Shown here piece by piece: positions 34,740 through 46,352 of a stretch of DNA of 64,000 nucleotides. Source of the DNA: Crossaster papposus. Taxonomy: Eukaryota > Echinodermata > Asteroidea > Velatida > Solasteridae. The stretch covers positions 5,001 to 69,000 of the forward strand of contig JBAIAA010000785.1 in NCBI GenBank assembly GCA_037893245.1. Direction: 5' to 3'. How positions within the stretch are numbered: position 1 is the first letter of the stretch; each line of letters starts with the position of its first letter. A program made the position numbers and the translations under genes. Under the pieces are notes generated by a model, which searched no databases, was not told the origin of the DNA, and saw only the letters and a program-made list of their open reading frames with translations.

Positions 34740-36839
34740 TGTCACACCCCCCAAAAATTCACTTTTTGGGTTGGACAAGGTTTTATTGTTTAGGCCACTG
34801 AACCCCTTTAATTGTGTTCTTAATGGTGCCCAACTGTTATTTACGACCTGTCTCGGACATGAACTAGCTGCTTGACAAGTCAGGTTCGGGGCGAGGCCTC
34901 ATGTATGTGGTTTGGGTCATTCTGACTTCAGCCTGCGACCAGTCAGGATCGATGCCACCTTGCCTCCTACATGAGCCTTGTTTCCACTATTTCTACTGAA
35001 ATAGGTGAGTCCCCGAATTCACTTTTGTTATTTATAATGTACATAATAATAGTGTTATTGATGTTTTATTAATTTGCCCTCATGGTAAATTAGTATCTGA
35101 TATTGGCATGTATCCTAGTACATGTACATGTACTTTCAGTGATTTGGAAGGATTTGCATTTCTTTTTGAAGTTGTGTATTAGTATTATCGCTTAGATACA
35201 AAGTAGTTATTTTCCATTTTGTTTGACAATTCGTTATAGTTATTCGTTGATTACTTTTGATTTTCTTATTGATTCTAGTTATTATTCTTCACTTGAGTTT
35301 TGTAGTTGTAGGGTGTTTATTTAGGTTTTCGCTTCCGAAGAGTCACCATTAATTATATGAGACTGGTTTATTACTCGAGGACTTTTCGTTGTGTTTAGGT
35401 TTTCACAATGTTGTTAGAAATTCTTCAGTACAATTATTCCATTTGAGTGATAATATTCCGTACATGAGAGAATTATCAACACAAGTCTATGGTTTGGTTT
35501 GCGACCATGCTGTACAGTACAAATATGCTTTCCCTTAGTAAATTGCTATTTAGTAAAACAAAGGACTAGTGTGAGTGACCTCTAAGCCACTGGGCCTGGC
35601 CTGTGGTCATCAGGGACCATCAATTTCGCCTAAAAGCTATTAACCACTTCAAGAGGGTTGAACCATTCAAGGTTTATGTGAAATTACCTTCACTTTAGTT
35701 TTCTTGACTTTGGCCTTATTCTGAAGTTATGGTTTAATGATTGATTCGATTTACTTTATTTTTGTTGAAACACTTTGTGGTTAAGGAGTTCTTCAGAATT
35801 TCTTTGAGTTGTTGGTCTTTTCAAGTTTTGGCTTTGAGATATCTGAACCACCTGTGAATTGCTTTTGGTTTATAGATCCTATTAACTTCAGTTGACTTTT
35901 TATTGATTTAGCTTGGAGTGACTTTTATTTGAACCCTAGATCAAGGGCTATAGTGTTTACTTTTATATTATTTTCCTCTGAAAATAATATAATTCTGTAA
36001 GGTTTTAGTTTTCTTAAGACTTAGTGAATATTTTATCTTTTTGTTTATAACCTTTAGTGTTTGATTATTGTTCTGGTTTAGTTTATTCTTTATTGATTTA
36101 CACATGTAGGTTTAGTTATAATTAGTGTGTATTCTGACTTCAGCCTGCGACCAGTCAGGATCAATGCCACCTTGCCTCCTACATGAGCCTTGTTTCCACT
36201 ATTTCTACTGAAATAGGTGTGACCCCATATGCAGTTGACAAGACTCAAGACTCGAGACTCACGAGAGGACGAATTCCAGCACGGCATCCCGTAGTGATTG
36301 GATTCCCTCATCACCGTGCGTGCTGTAGGAGTGTCGCTTTCCACTATTTCACCATCCCGTTCCAGTATTTTGCAGTACATCAGTTTCCCCAGTTCACCTC
36401 TTCGACATCAGTTTCCCCAGTTCATCTCTTCGACATCTTTTCCCAGTTCACCTGTGCCAGTCCAACCCCCACTTCAGTCTACATTTCGTGTCTTCTTCTT
36501 CATCCAGATCCTGTGTCTTCTTCTCCATTTGTCGTCATTCTGAACTGAACTATTCGTTCGCGTGTCGCGTTTTATATGTGAACTATTCGCTCGCGTGTCG
36601 GATACATTCATCTATATCCTTTTATTTTGCTGTTTTATAATAAGTGTTGATCTGTATTCATCTGTGATATTGTCAATTCTTGTTAATCCAACTGTTATAT
36701 TTTGTTGTCCATATTAATATTTGTTCTTGTGCGATTGTCCCATCGACCTGTAATTCTTTATAACTTTAAATTTTAATTTTGTCTACCGCGGACCGGTATA
36801 ATAAACATAAGGACTTCCGATCAGGAAGGACCTGTGACA
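34740..36839 (+). repeat. 3' LTR (2100 bp)
   Basis: Direct repeat of the 5' LTR with three substitutions and one 1-bp deletion by eye. All internal landmarks are kept: 89-bp repeats at 34919 and 36131, hairpin at 35963, AATAAA at 36800-36805. It ends CCTGTGACA, followed by the TAGG target copy. In this LTR the AATAAA is placed to terminate the element transcript. Confidence 0.95.
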
Positions 36840-36843
36840 TAGG
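36840..36843 (+). other. Target-site duplication (right), TAGG
   Basis: Second copy of the 4-bp target sequence. It continues as TAGGGATATGCCG, the rest of the interrupted A monomer. Confidence 0.95.
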
Positions 36844-38177
36844 GATATGCCGATTGTAGACCAAATCTTAAATATGTAGTAGTAGGGATGTGCCGATTGT
36901 AGACCAAATCTTAAAAAACTCAATTTGATCTGATAACAAAACAAACTCACATTTATTATTGTGTAAAGGGAAAGAAGTGTGCAGTAGAAATAAACACCTG
37001 ATGTGGGAACAAGCCCTCGAGTTAAATATGTAAAGGGAAAGAAGTGTGCAGTAGAAATAAACACCTGATGTGGGAACAAGCCCTCGAGTTAAATATGTAG
37101 AAGTAGGGATATGCCGATTGTAGACCAAATCTTAAATATGTAGTAGTAGGGATATGCCGATTGTAGACCAAATCTTAAATATGTAGTAGTAGGGATATGC
37201 CGATAGTAGACCAAATCTTAAATATGTAGTAGTAGGGATATGCCGATTGTAGACCAAATCTTAAATATGTAGTAGTAGTAGGGATATGCCGATTGTAGAC
37301 CAAATCTTAAATATGTAGTAGTAGGGATATGCCGATTGTAGACCAAATCTTAAATATGTAGTAGTAGTAGGGATATGCCGATTGTAGACCAAATCTTAAA
37401 TATGTAGTAGTAGGGATATGCCGATTGTAGACCAAATCTTAAATATGTAGTAGTAGGGATATGCCGATTGTAGACCAAATCTTAAATATGTAGTAGTAGG
37501 GATATGCCGATTGTAGACCAAATCTTAAATATGTAGTAGTAGGGATATGCCGATTGTAGACCAAATCTTAAATATGTAGTAGTAGGGATATGCCGATTGT
37601 AGACCAAATCTTAAATATGTAGTAGTAGGGATATGCCGATTGTAGACCAAATCTTAAATATGTAGTAGTAGGGATATGCCGATTGTAGACCAAATCTTAA
37701 ATATGTAGTAGTAGGGATATGCCGATTGTAGACCAAATCTTAAATATGTAGTAGTAGGGATATGCCGATTGTAGACCAAATCTTAAATATGTAGTAGTAG
37801 GGATATGCCGATTGTAGACCAAATCTTAAATATGTAGTAGTAGTAGTAGGGATATGCCGATTGTAGACCAAATCTTAAATATGTAGTAGTAGGGATATGC
37901 CGATTGTAGACCAAATCTTAAATATGTAGTAGTAGGGATATGCCGATTGTAGACCAAATCTTAAATATGTAGTAGTAGGGATATGCCGATTGTAGATCAA
38001 ATCTTAAATATGTAGTAGTAGGGATATGCCGATTGTAGACCAAATCTTAAATATGTAGTAGTAGGGATATGCCGATTGTAGATCAAATCTTAAATATGTA
38101 GTAGTAGGGATATGCCGATTGTAGACCAAATCTTAAATATGTAGTAGTAGGGATATGCCGATTGTAGACCAAATCTT
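36844..38177 (+). repeat. Satellite array right of the retrotransposon
   Basis: The interrupted A monomer resumes. After one further A copy (with GGGATGTGCC) there is a B+C composite at 36913 of the TTATTGTGTAAAG subtype. Then comes a long A run with (TAG)n-expanded monomers near 37270, 37366 and 37840 and two GTAGATCAAATC monomers near 37995 and 38081. The same order of markers leads into the hybrid modules at 23849 and 15295, so this flank belongs to that duplication family. Confidence 0.92.
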
Positions 38178-38327
38178 AAATATGTAGTAGTGCAGTAGAA
38201 ATAAACACCTGATGTGGGAACAAGCCCTCGAGTTAAATATGTAAAGGAAAAGAAGTGTGCAGTAGAAATAAACACCTGATGTGGGAACAAGCCCTCGAGT
38301 TAAATATGTAGTAGTAGACCAAATCTT
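38178..38327 (+). repeat. 150-bp deletion-hybrid module, copy 5
   Basis: Same structure as at 15295. The B unit that follows at 38328 starts AAAAAAATCTATTTG, a private change in the B head. Confidence 0.9.
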
Positions 38328-39599
38328 AAAAAAATCTATTTGATCTGATAACAAAACAAACTCACATTTATTATTATGTAAAGGGAAAGAAGTGTGCAGT
38401 AGAAATAAACACCTGATGTGGGAACAAGCCCTCGAGTTAAATATGTAGTAGTAGGGATATGCCGATTGTAGACCAAATCTTAAAAAACTCAATTTGATCT
38501 GATAACAAAACAAACTCACATTTATTATTATGTAAAGGGAAAGAAGTGTGCAGTAGAAATAAACACCTGATGTGGGAACAAGCCCTCGAGTTAAATATGT
38601 AAAGGGAAATAAGTGTGCAGTAGAAATAAACACCTCATGTGGGAACACGCCCTCGAGTTAAATATGTAGTAGTAGGGATATGCCGATTGTAGACCAAATC
38701 TTAAATATGTAGTAGTAGGGATATGCCGATTGTAGACCAAATCTTAAATATGTAGTAGTAGGGATATGCCGATTGTAGACCAAATCTTAAATATGTAGTA
38801 GTAGGGATATGCCGATTGTAGACCAAATCTTAAATATGTAGTAGTAGGGATATGCCGATTGTAGACCAAATCTTAAATATGTAGTAGTAGGGATATGCCG
38901 ATTGTAGACCAAATCTTAAATATGTAGTAGTAGGGATATGCCGATTGTAGACCAAATCTTAAATATGTAGTAGTAGGGATATGCCGATTGTAGACCAAAT
39001 CTTAAATATGTAGTAGTAGGGATATGCCGATTGTAGACCAAATCTTAAATATGTAGTAGTAGGGATATGCCGATTGTAGACCAAATCTTAAATATGTAGT
39101 AGTAGGGATATGCCGATTGTAGACCAAATCTTAAATATGTAGTAGTAGGGATATGCCGATTGTAGACCAAATCTTAAATATGTAGTAGTAGGGATATGCC
39201 GATTGTAGACCAAATCTTAAATATGTAGTAGTAGGGATATGCCGATTGTAGACCAAATCTTAAATATGTAGTAGTAGTAGTAGTAGGGATATGCCGATTG
39301 TAGACCAAATCTTAAATATGTAGTAGTAGGGATATGCCGATTGTAGACCAAATCTTAAATATGTAGTAGTAGGGATATGCCGATTGTAGACCAAATCTTA
39401 AATATGTAGTAGTAGGGATATGCCGATTGTAGGCCAAATCTTAAATATGTAGTAGTAGGGATATGCCGATTGTAGACCAAATCTTAAATATGTAGTAGTA
39501 GGGATATGCCGATTGTAGACCAAATCTTAAATATGTAGTAGTAGGGATATGCCGATTGTAGACCAAATCTTAAATATGTAGTAGTAGGGATATGCCGAT
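38328..39599 (+). repeat. B and B+C units followed by a long A run
   Basis: B units start at 38328 and 38482; the second is followed by a C with GGGAAATAAGTG and ACACGCCC. From about 38661 only A monomers follow until 40216, one of them expanded to six TAG (near 39270). Nothing else is present. Confidence 0.93.
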
Positions 39600-42500
39600 T
39601 GTAGACCAAATCTTAAATATGTAGTAGTAGGGATATGCCGATTGTAGACCAAATCTTAAATATGTAGTAGTAGGGATATGCCGATTGTAGACCAAATCTT
39701 AAATATGTAGTAGTAGGGATATGCCGATTGTAGACCAAATCTTAAATATGTAGTAGTAGGGATATGCCGATTGTAGACTAAATCTTAAATATGTAGTAGT
39801 AGGGATATGCCGATTGTAGACCAAATCTTAAATATGTAGTAGTAGTGATCTGCCGATTGTAGACCAAATCTTAAATATGTAGTAGTAGGGATATGCCGAT
39901 TGTAGACCAATTCTCAAATATGTAGTAGTAGGGATATGCCGATTGTAGACCAAATCTTAAATATGTAGTAGTAGGGATATGCCGATTGTAGACCAAATCT
40001 TAAATATGTAGTAGTATGGATATGCCGATTGTAGACCAAATCTTAAATATGTAGTAGTAGGGATATGCCGATTGTAGACCAAATCTTAAATATGTAGTAG
40101 TAGGGATATGCCGATTGTAGACCAAATCTTAAATATGTAGTAGTAGGGATATGCCGATTGTAGACCAAATCTTAAATATGTAGTAGTAGGGATATGCCGA
40201 TTGTAGACCAAATCTTAAAAAACTCAATTTGATCTGATAACAAAACAAACTCACATTTATTATTATGTAAAGGGAAAGAAGTGTGCAGTATAAATAAAAA
40301 CCTGATGTGGGAACAAGCCCTCGAGTTAAATATGTAGTAGTAGGGATATGCCGATTGTAGACCAAATCTTAAAAAACTCAATTTGATCTGATAACAAAAC
40401 AAACTCACATTTATTATTAAGTAAAGGGAAAGAAGTGTGCAGTAGAAATAAACACCTGATGTGGGAACAAGCCCTCGAGTTAAATATGTAGTAGTAGGGA
40501 TATGCCGATTGTAGACCAAATCTTAAATATGTAGTAGTAGGGATATGCCGATTGTAGACCAAATCTTAAATATGTAGTAGTAGGGATATGCCGATTGTAG
40601 ACCAAATCTTAAATATGTAGTAGTAGGGATATGCCGATTGTAGACCAAATCTTAAATATGTAGTAGTAGGGATATGCCGATTGTAGACCAAATCTTAAAT
40701 ATGTAGTAGTAGGGATATGCCGATTGTAGACTAAATCTTAAATATGTAGTAGTAGGGATATGCCGATTGTAGACCAAATCTTAAATATGTAGTAGTAGTG
40801 ATCTGCCGATTGTAGACCAAATCTTAAATATGTAGTAGTAGGGATATGCCGATTGTAGACCAATTCTCAAATATGTAGTAGTAGGGATATGCCGATTGTA
40901 GACCAAATCTTAAATATGTAGTAGTAGGGATATGCCGATTGTAGACCAAATCTTAAATATGTAGTAGTATGGATATGCCGATTGTAGACCAAATCTTAAA
41001 TATGTAGTAGTAGGGATATGCCGATTGTAGACCAAATCTTAAATATGTAGTAGTAGGGATATGCCGATTGTAGACCAAATCTTAAATATGTAGTAGTAGG
41101 GATATGCCGATTGTAGACCAAATCTTAAATATGTAGTAGTAGGGATATGCCGATTGTAGACCAAATCTTAAAAAACTCAATTTGATCTGATAACAAAACA
41201 AACTCACATTTATTATTATGTAAAGGGAAAGAAGTGTGCAGTATAAATAAAAACCTGATGTGGGAACAAGCCCTCGAGTTAAATATGTAGTAGTAGGGAT
41301 ATGCCGATTGTAGACCAAATCTTAAAAAACTCAATTTGATCTGATAACAAAACAAACTCACATTTATTATTAAGTAAAGGGAAAGAAGTGTGCAGTAGAA
41401 ATAAACACCTGATGTGGGAACAAGCCCTCGAGTTAAATATGTAAAGGGAAATAAGTGTGCAGTAGAAATAAACACCTGATGTGGGAACAAGCCCTCGAGT
41501 TAAATATGTAAAGGGAAATAAGTGTGCAGTAGAAATAAACACCTGATGTGGGAACAAGCCCTCGAGTTAAATATGTAGTAGTAGGGATATGCCGATTGTA
41601 GACCAAATCTTAAATATGTAGGAGTAGGGATATGCCGATTGTAGACCAAATCTTAAATATGTAGTAGTAGGGATATGCCGATTGTAGACCAAATCTTAAA
41701 TATGTAGTAGAAGGGATATGCCGATTGTAGACCAAATCTTAAATATGTAGTAGTAGGGATATGCCGATTGTAGACCAAATCTTAAATATGTAGTAGTAGG
41801 GATATGCCGATTGTAGACCAAATCTTAAATATGTAGTAGTAGGGATATGCCGATTGTAGACCAAATCTTAAATATGTAGTAGTAGGGATATGCCGATTGT
41901 AGACCAAATCTTAAATATGTAGTAGTAGGGATATGCCGATTGTAGACCAAATCTTAAATATGTAGTAGTAGGGATATGCCGATTGTAGACCAAATCTTAA
42001 ATATGTAGTAGTAGGGATATGCCGATTGTAGACCAAATCTTAAAAAACTCAATTTGATCTGATAACAAAACAAACTCACATTTATTATTATGTAAAGGGA
42101 AATAAGTGTGCAGTAGAAATAAACACCTGATGTGGGAACAAGCCCTCGAGTTAAATATGTAGTAGTAGGGATATGCCGATTGTAGACCAAATCTTAAAAA
42201 ACTCAATTTGATCTGATAACAAAACAAACTCACATTTATTATTAAGTAAAGGGAAAGAAGTGTGCAGTATAAATAAACACCTGATGTGGGAACAAGCCCT
42301 CGAGTTAAATATGTAAAGGGAAATAAGTGTGCAGTAGAAATAAACACCTGATGTGGGAACAAGCCCTCGAGTTAAATATGTAAAGGGAAATAAGTGTGCA
42401 GTAGAAATAAACACCTGATGTGGGAACAAGCCCTCGAGTTAAATATGTAGTAGTAGGGATATGCCGATTGTAGACCAAATCTTAAATATGTAGGAGTAGG

Positions 42501-42956
42501 GATATGCCGATTGTAGACCAAATCTTAAATATGTAGTAGTAGGGATATGCCGATTGTAGACCAAATCTTAAATATGTAGTAGTAGGGATATGCCGATTGT
42601 AGACCAAATCTTAAATATGTAGTAGTAGGGATATGCCGATTGTAGACCAAATCTTAAATATGTAGTAGTAGGGATATGCCGATTGTAGACCAAATCTTAA
42701 ATATGTAGTAGTAGGGATATGCCGATTGTAGACCAAATCTTAAATATGTAGTAGTAGGGATATGCTGATTGTAGACCAAATCTTAAATATGTAGTAGTAG
42801 GGATATGCCGATTGTAGACCAAATCTTAAATATGTAGTAGTAGGGATATGCCGATTGTAGACCAAATCTTAAAGATGTAGTAGTAGGGATATGCCGATTG
42901 TAGACCAAATCTTAAATATGTAGTAGTAGGGATATGCCGATTGTAGACCAAATCTT
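39600..42956 (+). repeat. Three related blocks, offsets 953 and 872 bp
   Basis: Pairs of B units start at 40217/40371, 41170/41324 and 42042/42196. Blocks 1 and 2 are offset by 953 bp (17 A plus two B). They share TGTAGACTAAATC (39772 and 40725), AGTGATCTGCC (39844 and 40797), AATTCTCAAATATG and GTAGTATGGATATG (40011 and 40964). Blocks 2 and 3 are offset by 872 bp and share GGAGTAGGG (41621 and 42493). Copies 2 and 3 have two extra C units that copy 1 lacks. Some B units have TTATTAAGTAAAG. Confidence 0.9.
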
Positions 42957-44654
42957 AAAAAACTCAATTTGATCTGATAACAAAACAAACTCACATTTAT
43001 TATTATGTAAAGGGAAAGAAGTGTGCAGTAGAAATAAACACCTGATGTGGGAACAAGCCCTCGAGTTAAATATGTAGTAGTAGGGATATGCCGATTGTAG
43101 ACCAAATCTTAAATATGTAGTAGTAGGGATATGCCGATTGTAGATCAAATCTTAAATATGTAGTAGTAGGGATATGCCGATTGTAGACCAAATCTTAAAT
43201 ATGTAGTAGTAGGGATATGCCGATTGTAGACCAAATCTTAAATATGTAGTAGTAGGGATATGCCGATTGTAGACCAAATCTTAAATATGTAGTAGTAGGG
43301 ATATGCCGATTGTAGACCAAATCTTAAATATGTAGTAGTAGGGATATGCCGATTGTAGACCAAATCTTAAATATGTAGTAGTAGTAGGGATATGCCGATT
43401 GTAGACCAAATCTTAAATATGTAGTAGTAGGGATATGCCGATTGTAGACCAAATCTTAAATATGTAGTAGTAGGGATATGCCGATTGTAGACCAAATCTT
43501 AAATATGTAGTAGTAGGGATATGCCGATTGTAGACCAAATCTTAAATATGTAGTAGTAGGGATATGCCGATTGTAGACCAAATCTTAAATATGTAGTAGT
43601 AGGGATATGCCGATTGTAGACCAAATCTTAAATATGTAGTAGTAGTAGTAGGGATATGCCGATTGTAGACCAAATCTTAAATATGTAGTAGTAGGGATAT
43701 GCCGATTGTAGACCAAATCTTAAATATGTAGTAGTAGGGATATGCCGATTGTAGACCAAATCTTAAATATGTAGTAGTAGGGATATGCCGATTGTAGACC
43801 AAATCTTAAATATGTAGTAGTAGGGATATGCCGATTGTAGGCCAAATCTTAAATATGTAGTAGTAGGGATATGCCGATTGTAGACCAAATCTTAAATATG
43901 TAGTAGTAGGGATATGCCGATTGTAGACCAAATCTTAAATATGTAGTAGTAGGGATATGCCGATTGTAGACCAAATCTTAAATATGTAGTAGTAGGGATA
44001 TGCCGATTGTAGACCAATTCTCAAATATGTAGTAGTAGGGATATGCCGATTGTAGACCAAATCTTAAATATGTAGTAGTAGGGATATGCCGATTGTAGAC
44101 CAAATCTTAAATATGTAGTAGTATGGATATGCCGGTTGTAGACCAAATCTTAAATATGTAGTAGTAGGGATATGCCGATTGTAGACCAAATCTTAAATAT
44201 GTAGTAGTAGGGATATGCCGATTGTAGACCAAATCTTAAATATGTAGTAGTAGGGATATGCCGATTGTAGACCAAATCTTAAAAAACTCAATTTGATCTG
44301 ATAACAAAACAAACTCACATTTATTATTATGTAAAGGGAAAGAAGTGTGCAGTAGAAATAAACACCTGATGTGGGAACAAGCCCTCGAGTTAAATATGTA
44401 GTAGTAGGGATATGCCGATTGTAGACCAAATCTTAAAAAACTCAATTTGATCTGATAACAAAACAAACTCACATTTATTATTATGTAAAGGAAAAGAAGT
44501 GTGCAGTAGAAATAAACACCTGATGTGGGAACAAGCCCTCGAGTTAAATATGTAAAGGGAAAGAAGTGTGCAGTAGAAATAAACACCTGATGTGGGAACA
44601 AGCCCTCGAGTTAAATATGTAGTAGTAGGGATATGCCGATTGTAGACCAAATCT
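42957..44654 (+). repeat. 1698-bp higher-order block, copy 1
   Basis: B units start at 42957, 44281 and 44435. Markers with an exact 1698-bp counterpart include GTAGATCAAATC (43140 and 44838), (TAG)4 (43371 and 45069), (TAG)5 (43631 and 45329), TGTAGGCCAAATC (43837 and 45535) and GCCGGTTGTAG (44131 and 45829). Confidence 0.9.
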
Positions 44655-46352
44655 TAACAAACTCAATTTGATCTGATAACAAACAAACTCACATTTATTA
44701 TTATGTAAAGGGAAAGAAGTGTGCAGTAGAAATAAACACCTGATGTGGGAACAAGCCCTCGAGTTAAATATGTAGTAGTAGGGATATGCCGATTGTAGAC
44801 CAAATCTTAAATATGTAGTAGTAGGGATATGCCGATTGTAGATCAAATCTTAAATATGTAGTAGTAGGGATATGCCGATTGTAGACCAAATCTTAAATAT
44901 GTAGTAGTAGGGATATGCCGATTGTAGACCAAATCTTAAATATGTAGTAGTAGGGATATGCCGATTGTAGACCAAATCTTAAATATGTAGTAGTAGGGAT
45001 ATGCCGATTGTAGACCAAATCTTAAATATGTAGTAGTAGGGATATGCCGATTGTAGACCAAATCTTAAATATGTAGTAGTAGTAGGGATATGCCGATTGT
45101 AGACCAAATCTTAAATATGTAGTAGTAGGGATATGCCGATTGTAGACCAAATCTTAAATATGTAGTAGTAGGGATATGCCGATTGTAGACCAAATCTTAA
45201 ATATGTAGTAGTAGGGATATGCCGATTGTAGACCAAATCTTAAATATGTAGTAGTAGGGATATGCCGATTGTAGACCAAATCTTAAATATGTAGTAGTAG
45301 GGATATGCCGATTGTAGACCAAATCTTAAATATGTAGTAGTAGTAGTAGGGATATGCCGATTGTAGACCAAATCTTAAATATGTAGTAGTAGGGATATGC
45401 CGATTGTAGACCAAATCTTAAATATGTAGTAGTAGGGATATGCCGATTGTAGACCAAATCTTAAATATGTAGTAGTAGGGATATGCCGATTGTAGACCAA
45501 ATCTTAAATATGTAGTAGTAGGGATATGCCGATTGTAGGCCAAATCTTAAATATGTAGTAGTAGGGATATGCCGATTGTAGACCAAATCTTAAATATGTA
45601 GTAGTAGGGATATGCCGATTGTAGACCAAATCTTAAATATGTAGTAGTAGGGATATGCCGATTGTAGACCAAATCTTAAATATGTAGTAGTAGGGATATG
45701 CCGATTGTAGACCAATTCTCAAATATGTAGTAGTAGGGATATGCCGATTGTAGACCAAATCTTAAATATGTAGTAGTAGGGATATGCCGATTGTAGACCA
45801 AATCTTAAATATGTAGTAGTATGGATATGCCGGTTGTAGACCAAATCTTAAATATGTAGTAGTAGGGATATGCCGATTGTAGACCAAATCTTAAATATGT
45901 AGTAGTAGGGATATGCCGATTGTAGACCAAATCTTAAATATGTAGTAGTAGGGATATGCCGATTGTAGACCAAATCTTAAAAAACTCAATTTGATCTGAT
46001 AACAAAACAAACTCACATTTATTATTATGTAAAGGGAAAGAAGTGTGCAGTAGAAATAAACACCTGATGTGGGAACAAGCCCTCGAGTTAAATATGTAGT
46101 AGTAGGGATATGCCGATTGTAGACCAAATCTTAAAAAACTCAATTTGATCTGATAACAAAACAAACTCACATTTATTATTATGTAAAGGAAAAGAAGTGT
46201 GCAGTAGAAATAAACACCTGATGTGGGAACAAGCCCTCGAGTTAAATATGTAAAGGGAAAGAAGTGTGCAGTAGAAATAAACACCTGATGTGGGAACAAG
46301 CCCTCGAGTTAAATATGTAGTAGTAGGGATATGCCGATTGTAGACCAAATCT
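44655..46352 (+). repeat. 1698-bp higher-order block, copy 2
   Basis: Tandem copy of the preceding block; B units start at 44656, 45979 and 46133. The B at 44656 has lost one A (GATAACAAACAAAC). The next B at 46354 starts a partial third copy, sharing the CTTAACAAACTC opening of 44656. Confidence 0.9.

Larger units (their letters stand above)
31081..36839 (+). mobile_element. Non-autonomous LTR retrotransposon, probably Ty3/gypsy-related
   Basis: A 5759-bp element inserted into a single A monomer. It has near-identical direct LTRs (31081-33181 and 34740-36839) with TGTCACA...TGTGACA ends, a 4-bp TAGG target duplication, a primer-binding site 5 bp inside the left LTR, a polypurine tract abutting the right LTR, and poly(A) signals. 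The 1558-bp interior codes only for broken remnants: Gag start, Gag zinc knuckle, aspartic protease and an integrase-like tail. Reverse transcriptase, RNase H and the integrase core are missing, so it must have been mobilised by enzymes of a relative. The family assignment rests on the protease and the basic tail and is an inference. LTR similarity indicates a recent insertion. Confidence 0.95.
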
